Below, piece after piece: positions 25,289 through 35,480 of a stretch of DNA of 64,000 bases. A program made the translations under genes and the position numbers. The stretch is from Cytobacillus sp. IB215665. GTDB taxonomy: Bacteria; Bacillota; Bacilli; Bacillales; SM2101. The stretch is from the NCBI RefSeq assembly GCF_033963835.1, contig NZ_JAXBME010000005.1:248001-312000 (forward strand), written 5' to 3'. Within the stretch, counting starts at the first letter, position 1, and each line of letters begins with the position of its first letter. The notes beneath the pieces are model-generated. The model did not search any database and was not told the DNA's origin. It saw only the letters and a list, made by a program, of their open reading frames with translations.

Positions 25289-25840
25289 ATGCTAAAGCGT
25301 AAATATGCAGATCGTTCAAATTGGAAGCGAGTTGTGAAAAGGCGGTATTCCCAAGCTTATCTTCATTCTAGTGACTTTAAAGGACACATATCTTTACTAA
25401 CAATTAATAAAGTTACTGAGCCATTAACTGTGAGTTATGAAACACAAAATGTCTGTATTGTTGATGATGGCTATTCATGGCTTCAACAATTCCCTATAAA
25501 TAAACATCATTCAGTTACTACTATGTTTAATGAAAAAGGTGAAGTTGTTCAATGGTATATAGATATTTGTAACGAAAATGGTGTAGAAAATAATATACCT
25601 TATATGGATGATTTATTTTTAGATTTAATTGTATTACCATCTGGAGCAATTTTCCAGCAAGATGCTGATGAATTAGAAGATGCGCGATTAAAAGGAATAA
25701 TAGATGAAACTTTATACGATAAGGCTTGGGAAGAAGCAAACCTAATCCATCAACAACTTGAAGAAGGCTCTTTCAAGCTACTTCATTTATCAATAGCCCA
25801 TAAACATATGCTTAAAAATTGTGATGAAGGGTGCACTTAA
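25289..25840 (+). CDS. DUF402 domain protein (183 aa)
   Basis: Contains WLQQFPINKHHSVTTMFNEKGEVVQWYIDIC and PYMDDLFLDLIVLPSGAIFQQDADELEDARLKG, the core of DUF402. Some members of this fold are nucleoside phosphatases with a conserved D-x-DELE cluster; QDADELEDA is present. The start is ATG at 25289, 11 bases after AAGGAG; a GTG at 25277 overlaps the RBS. It lies in a run of nucleotide and DNA-repair genes (Nudix before, AlkA-like after). Confidence 0.82.
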   Translation: MLKRKYADRSNWKRVVKRRYSQAYLHSSDFKGHISLLTINKVTEPLTVSYETQNVCIVDDGYSWLQQFPINKHHSVTTMFNEKGEVVQWYIDICNENGVENNIPYMDDLFLDLIVLPSGAIFQQDADELEDARLKGIIDETLYDKAWEEANLIHQQLEEGSFKLLHLSIAHKHMLKNCDEGCT

Positions 25841-25879
25841 CTAATAGATTCGATGATAAAAAAGGAAGGAAGGCTAATT

Positions 25880-26752
25880 ATGTGGGTAAAAGAAGTTGAC
25901 ATTTCGCCTCCATACGATTTTAATAGAGTGTTGGGACGTTTATCACTAGATCCATTAAATCAAGTTGATGTAGAGGCAAAAATGGTAAATGTACCACTTT
26001 ATATTGATAATGAACGAACTATCGCTACGGTGAGAAATATTGGTACTATCAACCATCCAAGCTTTATAATAAGTGGTGAACAAAGTACGCTTCAAGATGA
26101 AGTAATGAGGAGATTAAATCACTTATTTCAGTGGAATGTTCCTCTTCAAAAAATAGCAGATCACTTTAAACAAACTAATTTAAATAAGTTATTTGAGGAA
26201 CACCGTGGAACACCTCTTGTTCTTGATTTTAATTTATACGGCTGTTTAATGAAATGTATTATTCATCAGCAGTTAAATTTAAAATTTGCATTTACGCTAA
26301 CTGAGCGTTTTGTGAAAACATTTGGAAGTGAAGTAGATGGTGTTTGGTTTTACCCATTACCGGAACAAATTGCTGAACTTTCATATGACATGCTGAGAGA
26401 ATTACAATTTAGTCAGCGTAAAGCTGAATATGTTATAGATACATCGAGATTAATTTCTGAGGGAAAGCTAAACTTAGATGAACTAATCAACATGTCGGAC
26501 GAAGATGTCATTTCATCTCTTGTGAAAATCCGTGGGATCGGTCCGTGGACAGCACAAAATGTATTATTATTTGGATTAGGTAGGAAAAATCTCTTTCCAA
26601 AAGCAGATATAGGTATTCAAAATGCACTAAAAAAATATTTTTCACTGGATGATAAGCCCACTAAAGACGAAATGGATGAACTTAGTGAGAAGTGGGCTCC
26701 ATACTTAAGCTATGCTTCATTGTATTTATGGCGTAGTATTGAAAATTCTTAG
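25880..26752 (+). CDS. DNA-3-methyladenine glycosylase, AlkA type (290 aa)
   Basis: A helix-hairpin-helix glycosylase. The hairpin is [20 protein letters not shown] and the catalytic Asp lies in FPKADIGI. The N-terminal half holds the AlkA-type beta domain ([14 protein letters not shown]), and [13 protein letters not shown] is the usual helix before the HhH. It removes alkylated bases in the cytosol. Start at 25880, with AAGGAAGG upstream; an ATG at 25853 lacks an RBS. The next gene overlaps its stop with its RBS. Confidence 0.88.
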   Translation: MWVKEVDISPPYDFNRVLGRLSLDPLNQVDVEAKMVNVPLYIDNERTIATVRNIGTINHPSFIISGEQSTLQDEVMRRLNHLFQWNVPLQKIADHFKQTNLNKLFEEHRGTPLVLDFNLYGCLMKCIIHQQLNLKFAFTLTERFVKTFGSEVDGVWFYPLPEQIAELSYDMLRELQFSQRKAEYVIDTSRLISEGKLNLDELINMSDEDVISSLVKIRGIGPWTAQNVLLFGLGRKNLFPKADIGIQNALKKYFSLDDKPTKDEMDELSEKWAPYLSYASLYLWRSIENS

Positions 26753-26763
26753 GAGTTGTGACA

Positions 26764-28197
26764 ATGAAACAGAAACGACAAAATCGCTCAAGGCAACAAA
26801 ATCGAAATAGACAGCAAAAACAAGATACATCAATTACCCTTACAAAGGGTCAGCAATTCCCGTTAACGATTAAACGACTTGGCATTAATGGTGAAGGTGT
26901 AGGGTATTTCAAAAAACAAGTTGTTTTCGTACCAGGAGCCTTACCTGGAGAAGAAATCTTAGCGGAAGCATCGGTTATTCATTCTAAATATGCAGAAGCT
27001 ATTATTAGAAGAATTCGCATTAAATCACCACACCGTGTTAAGGCACCATGTCCTTTATATGTTAAATGTGGTGGTTGTCAATTAATGCATCTTGACTATA
27101 ATGAGCAGTTAAAACAAAAACGTGATATCGTAGTACAGGCATTTGAACGTTATGGAAAAGTACCTGTTGAAAAGATTCAAATAAAAGAAACCATCGGTAT
27201 GGAAGACCCGTGGAATTACAGAAACAAAAGCCAATTCCAACTAGGTATGCAAAAGCAAAATGTCATTGCCGGGTTATATGGCTTGAACTCACATCAACTT
27301 GTGAGCATCAATAACTGTATGATCCAGCATGAAGCAACGACCAAAGTGACAAATGTCATTAAACGCATATTACAAGACATGCAAATACCAATTTACAATG
27401 AAAAATCACGCTCAGGAGATATTAGAACAATTGTAACCAGGGTTGGTTTTAAAACAGAGGAAGTACAGGTTGTGCTTGTAACGAGAACGGATAAGCTACC
27501 TCGCAAAGAGCAGCTAATCAAAGAAATTACAAACCGTTTGCCAGAAGTAAAGTCCATTATGCAAAACATTAACGGTCAAAAAACGTCGCTCATTTTCGGA
27601 GAAAAAACAGTTCATATACATGGTAATGAAGTCATACAAGAAACACTCGGTGACTTATCATTTGAGTTATCGGCGAGAACGTTCTTCCAGCTAAACCCTA
27701 TCCAAACGGTAAAGCTATATGAAGAAGTGAAAAAAGCAGCCGCATTATCTGGTAAAGAAAAAATTGTTGATGCATACTGTGGTGTAGGAACGATTGGTCT
27801 ATGGTTGGCTGAGGGTGCAGCAGAAATTCGTGGTATGGATGTCATTGCGGAATCTATTGAAGACGCAAATAAAAATGCTAAAAAACACGGCTACAAAAAC
27901 GCCACTTACGTCCAAGGAAAAGCCGAAGAACTGCTACCGAAATGGGTCAAAGAAGGCTGGAAGCCAGACACAATTGTTGTCGATCCACCAAGGTCAGGCT
28001 GTGACGATGCGTTATTACAAACAATTCAAAAGGTTAAACCGAAAAAAGTGATCTATGTTTCTTGTAACCCATCAACACTAGCTAAAGATATTGAAAAGCT
28101 AAATAGACTATATAAAATAAAATATATTCAACCAGTTGACATGTTCCCACATACGGGGCATGTAGAGGCAGTCGCCGTCTTGGAGTTGAATAAATAG
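26764..28197 (+). CDS. rlmD: 23S rRNA (uracil-5-)-methyltransferase, RlmD/RumA family (477 aa)
   Basis: The N-terminus is basic, then a TRAM domain ([15 protein letters not shown]). A four-cysteine iron-sulfur motif follows ([11 protein letters not shown]). The SAM-binding motif is [12 protein letters not shown], and the catalytic region is [10 protein letters not shown] then [11 protein letters not shown] with the nucleophilic Cys. Family members make m5U in 23S rRNA; the B. subtilis homologue modifies two sites (RlmCD). AGGAG overlaps the stop of the AlkA-like gene, so the two are translationally coupled. Confidence 0.92.
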   Translation: MKQKRQNRSRQQNRNRQQKQDTSITLTKGQQFPLTIKRLGINGEGVGYFKKQVVFVPGALPGEEILAEASVIHSKYAEAIIRRIRIKSPHRVKAPCPLYVKCGGCQLMHLDYNEQLKQKRDIVVQAFERYGKVPVEKIQIKETIGMEDPWNYRNKSQFQLGMQKQNVIAGLYGLNSHQLVSINNCMIQHEATTKVTNVIKRILQDMQIPIYNEKSRSGDIRTIVTRVGFKTEEVQVVLVTRTDKLPRKEQLIKEITNRLPEVKSIMQNINGQKTSLIFGEKTVHIHGNEVIQETLGDLSFELSARTFFQLNPIQTVKLYEEVKKAAALSGKEKIVDAYCGVGTIGLWLAEGAAEIRGMDVIAESIEDANKNAKKHGYKNATYVQGKAEELLPKWVKEGWKPDTIVVDPPRSGCDDALLQTIQKVKPKKVIYVSCNPSTLAKDIEKLNRLYKIKYIQPVDMFPHTGHVEAVAVLELNK

Positions 28198-28220
28198 TAA
28201 AAGTAAGAAGGTATCAAAAA

Positions 28221-28250
28221 TTAAAAGCAGCTTGCAAAAGCTGCTTTTAA
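28221..28250. terminator. Bidirectional intrinsic terminator
   Basis: TTAAAAGCAGCTT (28221-28233) pairs perfectly with AAGCTGCTTTTAA (28238-28250) around GCAA, then TTTTATC. It lies between convergent genes. Confidence 0.9.
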
Positions 28251-28285
28251 TTTTATCATAATATTCCAAAGCTCACATTGTTTCA

Positions 28286-29353
28286 CTAATCAAGTCGTAA
28301 ACTATCTATTATTTTGGAGCAGTGAGTGTCGGTATATATATCAGCTCCACCTAGTTTATCAATCCATTTTGGAACGGTCGCGTCATTACAAGATTTGATC
28401 ATCTCATCATAATAAACATCCATGAGGTGCCAAGGGTTCTCAAAGCCGACATTTTGCCCAATTGCATTAAGATCAGTCGTTTTCAGAGCATTTTCTGCAT
28501 TTTTCTGTACATCATTCATGTAGTCAATTTGAGTTTGTACATCCTCACGTGTACCTAAGCGCGTAACGTGACCAGCAACTAATGTGTCAAAGTCATATTC
28601 CATTATTTTAGCGTGAGCTTCTATGTACCCTGGGATGTCTTCAGAAAGAGCTAAATAACGAAAAGGTACCCAACCTGGAAAAATGATATCCACAGCCATT
28701 AGAACTTTTTGATCTGGTGCATAAATAAATATGTTACCTCTTTGGTGATTATCCCCCATATAATCTAATAGAAGTTCCTTGTTACCAAGTTTTAACTTCT
28801 TCTGACTACCTTTAAATGGTTTTGTAGGGATTGGACGGTTAGGATCTTGGCGTTTCTCTAATATTTTTGCTGTTTCTTCATGCGCAAAAATCTCAACATC
28901 ATCAGGAAACAAAGATGCAGCACCAATATGATCTTTGTGTGCATGAGTATAGATGAGATATTTTATCGGTTCATCTGTTACTTCTTTGATCGCATTTAAA
29001 TACTTCTCTCCTAGTGACTGTGGTGCATCCACCGCTATTACACCTTTGCCAGTAGTGAAGAACATCGTCGTGAAAATGCCATCCATTACTGCATAAATTC
29101 CATCTCCTATTTCTTCGACTAAATATCCTTTATCCATGGGAATGGCTGGTCCTTTTGCATTTTCAGGAAGTGGCGCTACTCGGCTGTCTTCTTCTAATTC
29201 ATTACTACTATTTGTTTGAATTATCATGTCATTTCTTTCAGTTTCCTGCTCGTATCCCATAACACTTTGAGCATGATATGTTGCTTGTAATAGTGTAAGT
29301 GCCATAATACAAACTACAATCAATTTTTTTGAAATCCGTCGTTTTTGCGACAA
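28286..29353 (-). CDS. Secreted metallo-beta-lactamase-fold hydrolase (355 aa)
   Basis: The N-terminal signal sequence is KLIVVCIMALTLLQATYHAQS. The MBL metal motif is THAHKDHIG, with GDNHQRGN, MAVDIIF and VAGHVTR as later ligands. The N-terminal spacer (residues 40-75) is acidic and low-complexity. Close relatives are annotated as lactamase-like or quorum-quenching-like, but the substrate cannot be deduced. TTG start at 29353 with AAGGGTG upstream. It is convergent with rlmD. Confidence 0.85.
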   Translation of the reverse strand: MSQKRRISKKLIVVCIMALTLLQATYHAQSVMGYEQETERNDMIIQTNSSNELEEDSRVAPLPENAKGPAIPMDKGYLVEEIGDGIYAVMDGIFTTMFFTTGKGVIAVDAPQSLGEKYLNAIKEVTDEPIKYLIYTHAHKDHIGAASLFPDDVEIFAHEETAKILEKRQDPNRPIPTKPFKGSQKKLKLGNKELLLDYMGDNHQRGNIFIYAPDQKVLMAVDIIFPGWVPFRYLALSEDIPGYIEAHAKIMEYDFDTLVAGHVTRLGTREDVQTQIDYMNDVQKNAENALKTTDLNAIGQNVGFENPWHLMDVYYDEMIKSCNDATVPKWIDKLGGADIYTDTHCSKIIDSLRLD

Positions 29354-29814
29354 GTTTTACACCCTTTCTTTGCATTGAATTAGGTACGTGAAAAAGACTA
29401 ATTTCACTGTCTTTATTATGCGAATTTATTTTTTTATTATGCTCAAGATGTTCGAGTCAAACGAACAAAAAAGTAATCATTTTGTTTAGTTAGGAACACC
29501 TTATATAACTATAGACAATATATGTTCACGAGGTTCTCATGATGGAGACTTTTAAACGATTAGTTGAAATGAAGTCACATATGTTCAAAAAGGAGAATGG
29601 TCCATTACAAGTGAAAATGCTGATACTTCAACATACTGATACATCCAATAGCTAAATAATGGACTATTGAAGAGCTTACATTCAGGCAATTGAAATGATA
29701 GATTTTTCATAAATACGAGTGTATTGAGTTTTTGATTTCTGTAAAACAAGCACATGGAAGGATTTAAAGGGCTAGAGAAGCTATTTGATAAAGAAACCTT
29801 ACTTTGAAATAAAA
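29354..29814. other. Intergenic, no intact gene
   Basis: AT-rich. A short frame near 29540-29655 (MMETFKRLVEMKSH, then KKENGPLQVKM) ends at a stop after about 40 codons and has no clear RBS. It may be a remnant. Nothing else is supported. Confidence 0.4.
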
Positions 29815-29974
29815 GGCTCTTTGCGAAAACTTTATTGTTATTTATGCAAAATTACGCTAGTAAAAAGAAGCCTTATAAGATTATCATCATGATAGAAGAA
29901 GAGATGCTACGAAACTATAGTTATATCCGTGTTTATTATTAGTATGAAATACAACAATCAATTCGAAAACAGTT
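29815..29974 (+). repeat. MITE-like dispersed repeat, forward orientation
   Basis: Starts GGCTCTTTGCGAAAACTTTA and ends ACAACAATCAATTCGAAAAC then AGTT. The interior has GAAGAGATGCTACGAAACTA and TATCCGTG, as in the other forward copies. Confidence 0.8.
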
Positions 29975-30123
29975 ATACAAAGTCCTTTTAGTTGATTACT
30001 TATCATAATCTTTTTTCCTTTGAAACTCCTAAATATTAAATGGACAACTCCACATAGAATACACATGAATATGAGATAATATTTCATAAGATGCCCAATT
30101 GGCTTATGTATTAGGGGAGAGTG

Positions 30124-30798
30124 ATGATCATGCCTACAATTCTTGTCGTTGAAGATGACAATGATATTCGCGAACTAATTAGCGAATTTTTATTATCACA
30201 GCAGTATCATGTGAAATTGGCAAGTGACGGCCTTGAAGGGTTTACAATGTTTCAACAATATGAAGAAATAGACCTTATTATTATGGATATTATGATGCCG
30301 AATATGGATGGATTTCAATTTTGTCAACTTATAAGACAACAGTCTGAAGTTCCGATAATTATGCTTACTGCGTTAGAAGATGATGTTGAGCAAATTAAAG
30401 GTTTTGAGTTAGGCATTGACGATTATATTACAAAACCCTTTTCTTTTAACATTCTTATTAAGAGAGTAGAAGCCATACTAAGAAGAAATAAACGACCAAA
30501 GAATAAATCAAGCACACAGCTTACATATGAAAACTTAATTCTTGATTTACAATCCTTCCAAGCTTATGAAGAAAACGGTTTGGTGAACCTCACGAAGAAG
30601 GAATTTGAATTGCTTCAGCTGTTGATGGAAAATAAAGGAAGGGTGATTACGAGAGAAATGATGATTGATAAACTATGGGGATATGATTTTTATGCAGATA
30701 CAAGAGTCATTGATACTCATATTAAGAATCTCCGAAAAAAAATAAACGGTGACTACATTAAAACAGTCGTGGGATTAGGATATAAGATAAATGAGTAA
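30124..30798 (+). CDS. OmpR/PhoB-family response regulator
   Basis: The receiver domain has the acidic pocket VVEDDND, the phosphorylated Asp in IIMDIMMP, MLTA and the lysine in ITKPF. The C-terminal winged helix has ENKGRVITREMMIDKLWG and TRVIDTHIKNLRKKI. Three in-frame starts (GTG 30121, ATG 30124, ATG 30130) follow GGGGAG; the choice is uncertain. The kinase gene overlaps its stop by 8 bp. The probable target is the minus-strand gene at 32300-32848, which has an OmpR-style direct repeat upstream. Confidence 0.9.
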   Translation: MIMPTILVVEDDNDIRELISEFLLSQQYHVKLASDGLEGFTMFQQYEEIDLIIMDIMMPNMDGFQFCQLIRQQSEVPIIMLTALEDDVEQIKGFELGIDDYITKPFSFNILIKRVEAILRRNKRPKNKSSTQLTYENLILDLQSFQAYEENGLVNLTKKEFELLQLLMENKGRVITREMMIDKLWGYDFYADTRVIDTHIKNLRKKINGDYIKTVVGLGYKINE

Positions 30799-32179
30799 AT
30801 TTCTTAGTCAAATGAAACATAGAGGTATTGTTTTCAAAATTTTTGTTATAACAACGCTATTACTATTAAGTGCTTCTTTAATGATTTACTTTTCAATTTA
30901 TTTTTTCCTTCCAGGATATTATAAGGATTATAAATTGAATCGATTAGAAATAGCAATGTCCGATTTAATTAAAGAGACTGAAGGTAAGTCTTTACCAGAG
31001 TTCTTTGAAGCCTCACAACAATATCAGGATGAAAATAATGCAATGGTATACTTAATAGATACGAAAAGTGATTATGGTTTGGTTACAGCTCCAAAAGATT
31101 ATCTTAGGCAAGAGTTATTAGAAACAAATGAATTAGAGAAGTCAATTTCTTTAAAAGAAAGAGATTATATTATTAAAATTTCTCAAACCTTGCAGCCCGT
31201 TGATGAAGCTCAAAGTGCTATATTAAGGTTTTTTCCTTATGTAATCATTGTCATTTTTCTCATTTCGATTTTAGGAGCTATGTTTTATGCAAGAATTTTA
31301 TCCAAGCCTTTACTAGAGCTTAACTCAGTAGGGAAAAAAATGGCGAAACTAGATTTCTCAACTAAAAGTGAGTATAAAGCAGAGGATGAAATTGGTGAAC
31401 TAGCAGAAACCTTAAATAATATGTCATCTAGGTTACAAAGGACAATAGATGATCTTCATATTGCAAATGAATTATTAACAAAAGACATCGAACATGTAAA
31501 AAGTATTGAAGCAGAAAGAAAAGATCTATTTGCGGCAATTTCACATGAATTAAAAACCCCGATCACGATCGTAAAAGGTCAACTAGAAGGGATGCTTCAT
31601 CGTATAGGAATATATAAAGATCGCGATAGTTACTTGAAACGAAGCTTGAACGTGATGGAGGACCTTGAGGGTCTCGTTAAAGAAATTTTGAATCTTTCTA
31701 AAATCGAAAATGTAGGGTTTAATCCATCTTTAACTGACGTGAATATATCTAGAACTATACAGGATATTGTTTATTCTTTTTCCTATTTTTCATCTGACAA
31801 AAAATTAAATGTAAGTCTAGAAATTGATCCTGATATAATCGTTCAAACAGATAAAAACCTCTTAGAAAAAGGGTTAAGAAATGTTATTCATAATGCGATG
31901 ATGTATTCTCCTAATGAAGCAGAAATTCAAATTTCTTGTCAGAAGGAAGATACAAATATTAACGTATTTGTATTCAATTCAGGTGTGTTCATTGAAGAAG
32001 ACCACTTAAAATCAATCTTTGAGCCATTTAATAGATTGGAAAAGTCAAGGAATCGAAATTCTGGTGGTACAGGTATTGGATTGTATCTTGTAAAACGTGT
32101 TTTTAATATTATTCATGTACAATATGAAATGAAAAATGTGAAGAATGGTGTTTTATTTACGATTAATATTCCAGTATAA
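30791..32179 (+). CDS. Sensor histidine kinase (462 aa)
   Basis: Two membrane helices (about 14-40 and 146-168) bracket a short extracytoplasmic domain of about 105 residues. A HAMP domain (ARILSKPLLELNSVGKKM) follows. The phospho-accepting His252 is in AAISHELKTPITIVKG. ATPase motifs are NVIHNAMMYSP (N box), FEPFNRLEKS and GGTGIGLYLVK. It overlaps the response regulator gene by 8 bp. The small sensor domain and HAMP layout resemble VanS/antibiotic-sensing kinases. The signal is unknown. Confidence 0.9.
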   Translation: MSKFLSQMKHRGIVFKIFVITTLLLLSASLMIYFSIYFFLPGYYKDYKLNRLEIAMSDLIKETEGKSLPEFFEASQQYQDENNAMVYLIDTKSDYGLVTAPKDYLRQELLETNELEKSISLKERDYIIKISQTLQPVDEAQSAILRFFPYVIIVIFLISILGAMFYARILSKPLLELNSVGKKMAKLDFSTKSEYKAEDEIGELAETLNNMSSRLQRTIDDLHIANELLTKDIEHVKSIEAERKDLFAAISHELKTPITIVKGQLEGMLHRIGIYKDRDSYLKRSLNVMEDLEGLVKEILNLSKIENVGFNPSLTDVNISRTIQDIVYSFSYFSSDKKLNVSLEIDPDIIVQTDKNLLEKGLRNVIHNAMMYSPNEAEIQISCQKEDTNINVFVFNSGVFIEEDHLKSIFEPFNRLEKSRNRNSGGTGIGLYLVKRVFNIIHVQYEMKNVKNGVLFTINIPV

Positions 32180-32230
32180 CTAAATATGTACTGTGGTTTA
32201 GTAAGTGGTATAAGAAGCATTTCTAACTAT

Positions 32231-32280
32231 AATATCCATAGGAGAAATCTTGGTTCATTGCTCCTATGGATATTTGTATA
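32231..32280. terminator. Bidirectional terminator between kinase and secreted-protein genes
   Basis: AATATCCATAGGAG (32231-32244) pairs perfectly with CTCCTATGGATATT (32261-32274); loop 16 bases. Confidence 0.75.
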
Positions 32281-32299
32281 TTAAATCAACTTGGTTACT

Positions 32300-32848
32300 T
32301 TAATTTTCTTCAATAGGCTCTCCTGTTTCTGGATCAACTTGGATAAGTTTATATTCATCTTCAATAGGGCCTAATTCATCATTTAAAAGATTCATGAGTT
32401 TTTCTGGAACATCATCTTTAGACATTTGCATTCCTCCTTCTACCTCCACCCACAATCGTTCAACAATTTCTGAAGGCTTTGTTAATAATTCGTCTGTTTC
32501 AGCGTCAAAGATTTCACCTGTACTGATATCTGTTTTAAGCGTTTTTAACTTGTGCAAATATTCTTTTGTTTCAGGGTCTTGTACAAAGTGGAGTCCTGTT
32601 TTGTCGTCTTCATAAACTTCTAAAAGTTGATAGTTATGCTCATCTAAAGAATTAGTAGTCTCTATTTCATCCCATAGATCTTGAGGAATATCTTTAATAG
32701 CTATTTGGGTTCCCCCTTCGAACTCAGTACCATATTGTAATAATTTTTCTTCTGTTGTTAAGTTTTCATCTTCAGTTAAATATACTCCTGAAGCTCCTAA
32801 TCCTGTAGTTAATAGACCACTTGCAATTGCTAAAGATAAAAATTTCAT
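32300..32848 (-). CDS. Small secreted acidic protein with internal duplication, function unknown (182 aa)
   Basis: A signal peptide-like N-terminus (MKFLSLAIASGLLTTGLGAS) precedes an acidic mature region. Two related units are visible: EGGTQIAIKDIPQDLWDEI with NYQLLEVYEDDKTG, and EGGMQMSKDDVPEKLMNLL with EYKLIQVDPETGE. No cysteines. RBS AAAGGAGAGAA precedes the ATG. It is convergent with the two-component genes, and its upstream region carries an OmpR-type direct repeat (32911-32930), so it is a likely regulon member. I recognise no family. Confidence 0.75.
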   Translation of the reverse strand: MKFLSLAIASGLLTTGLGASGVYLTEDENLTTEEKLLQYGTEFEGGTQIAIKDIPQDLWDEIETTNSLDEHNYQLLEVYEDDKTGLHFVQDPETKEYLHKLKTLKTDISTGEIFDAETDELLTKPSEIVERLWVEVEGGMQMSKDDVPEKLMNLLNDELGPIEDEYKLIQVDPETGEPIEEN

Positions 32849-32910
32849 ATTAGTATTCTCTCCTTTTGAAAATTTTTCTTACAAGTGTATTACAACATTT
32901 TAATATGAAT

Positions 32911-32930
32911 TTCATGTGTAATTCATGTGT
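32911..32930 (-). promoter_or_regulatory. Direct repeat, candidate OmpR-family binding site
   Basis: TTCATGTGT occurs at 32911-32919 and 32922-32930, an 11-bp period (minus strand ACACATGAATT ACACATGAA). It ends 63 bp before the start of the secreted-protein gene, a position suited to an activator. OmpR-type regulators bind tandem repeats with 10-11 bp spacing. Confidence 0.55.
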
Positions 32931-33397
32931 GGGTTAAGTGTGCATTCTATTGAGAACTGTACAAAGTTTATCGAAGTTTTATTATGACTGGTATAAAGGT
33001 ATGTAGCTTATCGATTTATCCGACTCTTACTGAAAGACTCGAGCTAAAAAGATGAGTCTAAAACCTTTCAAACTATCGAGTAAACACTTTTTTCTTCCAT
33101 GCACATACAATAATTTGAACAAGTTTAATACGTGATGCGAGGAATTGCATTATAGTTACGATCAGGTTTATAAATCAGCATGAAGAAGTGACTGATTGAA
33201 GAGTCGATAAAAAAATCATTATTTTGAAAATTTTTTTGGACTAACGATTACATTTTTTTCATTGGGATTGTGAACTTTTATTATTAGCTTTCCTCATAGT
33301 AGGAGTTAAGGAACTATGGTTGATTTCTTTATTGACTCAATATGCACGATTCATCATTAGGAAGTAGGTACTGACAAATGACAAGAAAGTAGGTATT
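32931..33397. other. Intergenic, no gene seen
   Basis: AT-rich, all frames short. It presumably holds the promoter for the methyltransferase gene at 33398. No repeat copy recognised. Confidence 0.4.
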
Positions 33398-34441
33398 GTG
33401 TTGAATAATAGTTACGAAGATGTCTTTACTGAGGCAGAGCAATTATTAAAAAATAATCAAGACCACGACGCCGAAGAAAAATATTTACTATTGTACGATA
33501 AAGAGCATAAAGAGCTTTCACCCATAGCTTCCTTTCGTTTAGGTGAAATTTATAATAGAAAAAAACTGGTGAAGGAATCGTCACAATTTCACACAAATGC
33601 TTTTCTACAAGACCCCTTGTTAGCTAATAAGCTAATACCAGAAACTCATCCTATGTATCATTTCAACTATCATTCTTTCAAAGAACCAGAACATAAGGTA
33701 ACAGCCTGTCCATTATGTTCGTTACAAGGTGAACTTCATTCATGTTATAACTCCGTGACAAATGTAGACTTTGTGCAAGGGTTCAACCCTGTGAGGATAT
33801 GGATGCAGTGTAGACCTTGTAACCATATTTTTGCTCATAATTATCCAAGTGAACTTAACAAGATTTTAACAAATTCATCTCCAGAATTGTATTTCCAAAA
33901 AAGGGTTGAAACTTTACCTATTATAGGAGATATCTATAGTAACATAAAGCGTTTTTCAAAAGGGAGCAAGTTGTTAGATATAGGAACAGGGGCTGGTGAA
34001 ATGGCTGCTGTCGCTAAAGAGTTTCTTTATAGCATTACTGGAGTAGAAATACGTCCTGTATATGCTAAACATGTTAGTGATACGTTAGAAATACCTATCG
34101 TTAAAACAGATATTATGCATTATGAAACTAACGAATTATACGATGTGATCATCTTAGGAGATGTTATCGAGCACACACCTGAGCCATTGAAGGTGTTAAA
34201 GAAAGTCCGCACTCTGTTGAAAAAAGATGGAATACTATGGATTTCAACACCCAATTTTGAAAGTGGCTATACAGCAATCATGAAGGATAAAGATGCCATG
34301 TGGAGAGTTTGCGAACATGTAAATTATTTTTCATATACGTCATTGTTAAAAGCTTTAGAAATAAGCGGTTTTGTATGTATGGAGTACTCTGCTTCAAAAA
34401 GGTTTTATGGATCGATGGAGCTTATCGTAGCGAAACAATGA
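33398..34441 (+). CDS. SAM-dependent methyltransferase with TPR-like N-terminus and zinc ribbon (347 aa)
   Basis: Residues 1-85 form TPR-like helices (AEQLLKNNQDHDAEEKYLLL). A four-cysteine zinc ribbon follows (CPLC and CRPC, about 30 residues apart). A class I methyltransferase domain has LLDIGTGAGEMA (motif I), DVIILGDVIEHTPEP and DGILWISTPN, as in Methyltransf_23 proteins. Targets are often sugars or lipids of the surface. Start GTG at 33398 with a weak AAGTAGG. Together with the collagen-like protein and glycosyltransferase downstream it suggests surface-glycan modification. Confidence 0.82.
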   Translation: MLNNSYEDVFTEAEQLLKNNQDHDAEEKYLLLYDKEHKELSPIASFRLGEIYNRKKLVKESSQFHTNAFLQDPLLANKLIPETHPMYHFNYHSFKEPEHKVTACPLCSLQGELHSCYNSVTNVDFVQGFNPVRIWMQCRPCNHIFAHNYPSELNKILTNSSPELYFQKRVETLPIIGDIYSNIKRFSKGSKLLDIGTGAGEMAAVAKEFLYSITGVEIRPVYAKHVSDTLEIPIVKTDIMHYETNELYDVIILGDVIEHTPEPLKVLKKVRTLLKKDGILWISTPNFESGYTAIMKDKDAMWRVCEHVNYFSYTSLLKALEISGFVCMEYSASKRFYGSMELIVAKQ

Positions 34442-34447
34442 ATCGTC

Positions 34448-34597
34448 AAACGCAGAAATAAATGATGCTTTAATACATTGCTTTATACGAGAGTTTATAG
34501 GGGGTTTTGCCTTAAGAGTTCGTGGCATTCTGTCTTTTGTAAAGCGATGATAAACATATATTTATTGTAATATTGGAACATAGTTTTTGAAAAGACC
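34448..34597 (-). repeat. MITE-like dispersed repeat, reverse orientation, strongly decayed
   Basis: Recognisable blocks are CTTAAGAGTTCGTGGCATTC, TGTCTTTTGT and CATAGTTTTTGAAAAGACC near the end. The left end (AACGCAGAAATAAATGATGC) is only loosely similar. Confidence 0.5.
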
Positions 34598-34757
34598 ATA
34601 TAGGAAGGAGTTAATTTAATAGTTTTGATGTAGAAGGCTGGCTATCGAATAGAATGTCTACATTTTTTTTGGCAAGCTGTAGTAGTTAGTCCAAGCAAAA
34701 ATGAAAAATAGTCATAAATATAAATATAACTTGTAAAAGCAAATGGAGGTGAAAGTT

Positions 34758-35324
34758 ATGCATGATAAGGACAAAGATTGTAAGTGTAGAGTCGTTCCTT
34801 CACCGCCATCTGGCCCACAAGGTCCAATGGGGAAACCTGGTCCACAAGGTCCACAAGGTCCAATGGGAAATATGGGTCCACAAGGACCAACGGGAAATAC
34901 TGGCCCGCCAGGTAGCGCATTAGGTGTTTGTTCAATTTTTGATTCTGCCGTTGGTTCTATGTCTGCTATCCAGGATCAACCTATTATTATGCCTAGTATG
35001 GGACCATGTTTTGGAGGCTTTGATACGACAACTACGCCAAATACAATCATACTTCCAGCTGCTGGAGGGGCAATATATGAAATCACATATGGTATGGTTT
35101 GTAGTCTACAAGAAAATTCAAGTATAAATCTTCAAGTAAACGTAGGTGGCTCCCCATTAAATGAATCACTTACCTTCGAAAATAATCAAGGTACTCATTC
35201 TGTATCAAAAACTATTTTTATATCTAATGATGTTCCAAATCAACCAGTTAATGTTGTGCCAAGTCAAGTTACGGGTAGTGTAACATATAGGTCACCAGAT
35301 TTAGCGATAACAAGGTACACTTAA
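34758..35324 (+). CDS. Collagen-like (Gly-X-Y) spore-surface-type protein (188 aa)
   Basis: After a short charged, Cys-containing start ([18 protein letters not shown]), eleven Gly-X-Y triplets run from residue 19 ([19 protein letters not shown] and onward) to GPPG. A C-terminal domain of about 135 residues is rich in beta strands ([20 protein letters not shown]), like the trimeric C-terminal domain of BclA-type exosporium fibres. There is no signal peptide, as expected for a protein assembled in the mother cell. Start at 34758 with TGGAGGTGAAAG. Likely glycosylated by the GT2 enzyme at 35789. Confidence 0.85.
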   Translation: MHDKDKDCKCRVVPSPPSGPQGPMGKPGPQGPQGPMGNMGPQGPTGNTGPPGSALGVCSIFDSAVGSMSAIQDQPIIMPSMGPCFGGFDTTTTPNTIILPAAGGAIYEITYGMVCSLQENSSINLQVNVGGSPLNESLTFENNQGTHSVSKTIFISNDVPNQPVNVVPSQVTGSVTYRSPDLAITRYT

Positions 35325-35418
35325 ATTTAACTACTTGCCAAGAATTTTATTTTATAAGCTTGACTTAATATATATTCGAGACATAATAACATATTTAATA
35401 ATGATGGGTTATATACAG

Positions 35419-35480
35419 AAAAAAGTAACTTCAATAAGTAATGTAATGCTTATTTTAAAGTTGCTTTTTTGTTTGTTTTT
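35419..35480 (+). terminator. Intrinsic terminator after collagen-like gene
   Basis: A long imperfect stem, AAAAAAGTAACTTCAATAAG (from 35419) with CTTATTTTAAAGTTGC then TTTTTT, followed by GTTTGTTTTTTT. The rest of 35325-35788 has no supported gene. Confidence 0.75.

Noticed and set aside
29887-30087. 66-codon minus-strand ORF
   Set aside because: It overlaps the dispersed repeat at 29815-29974 and has no domain.
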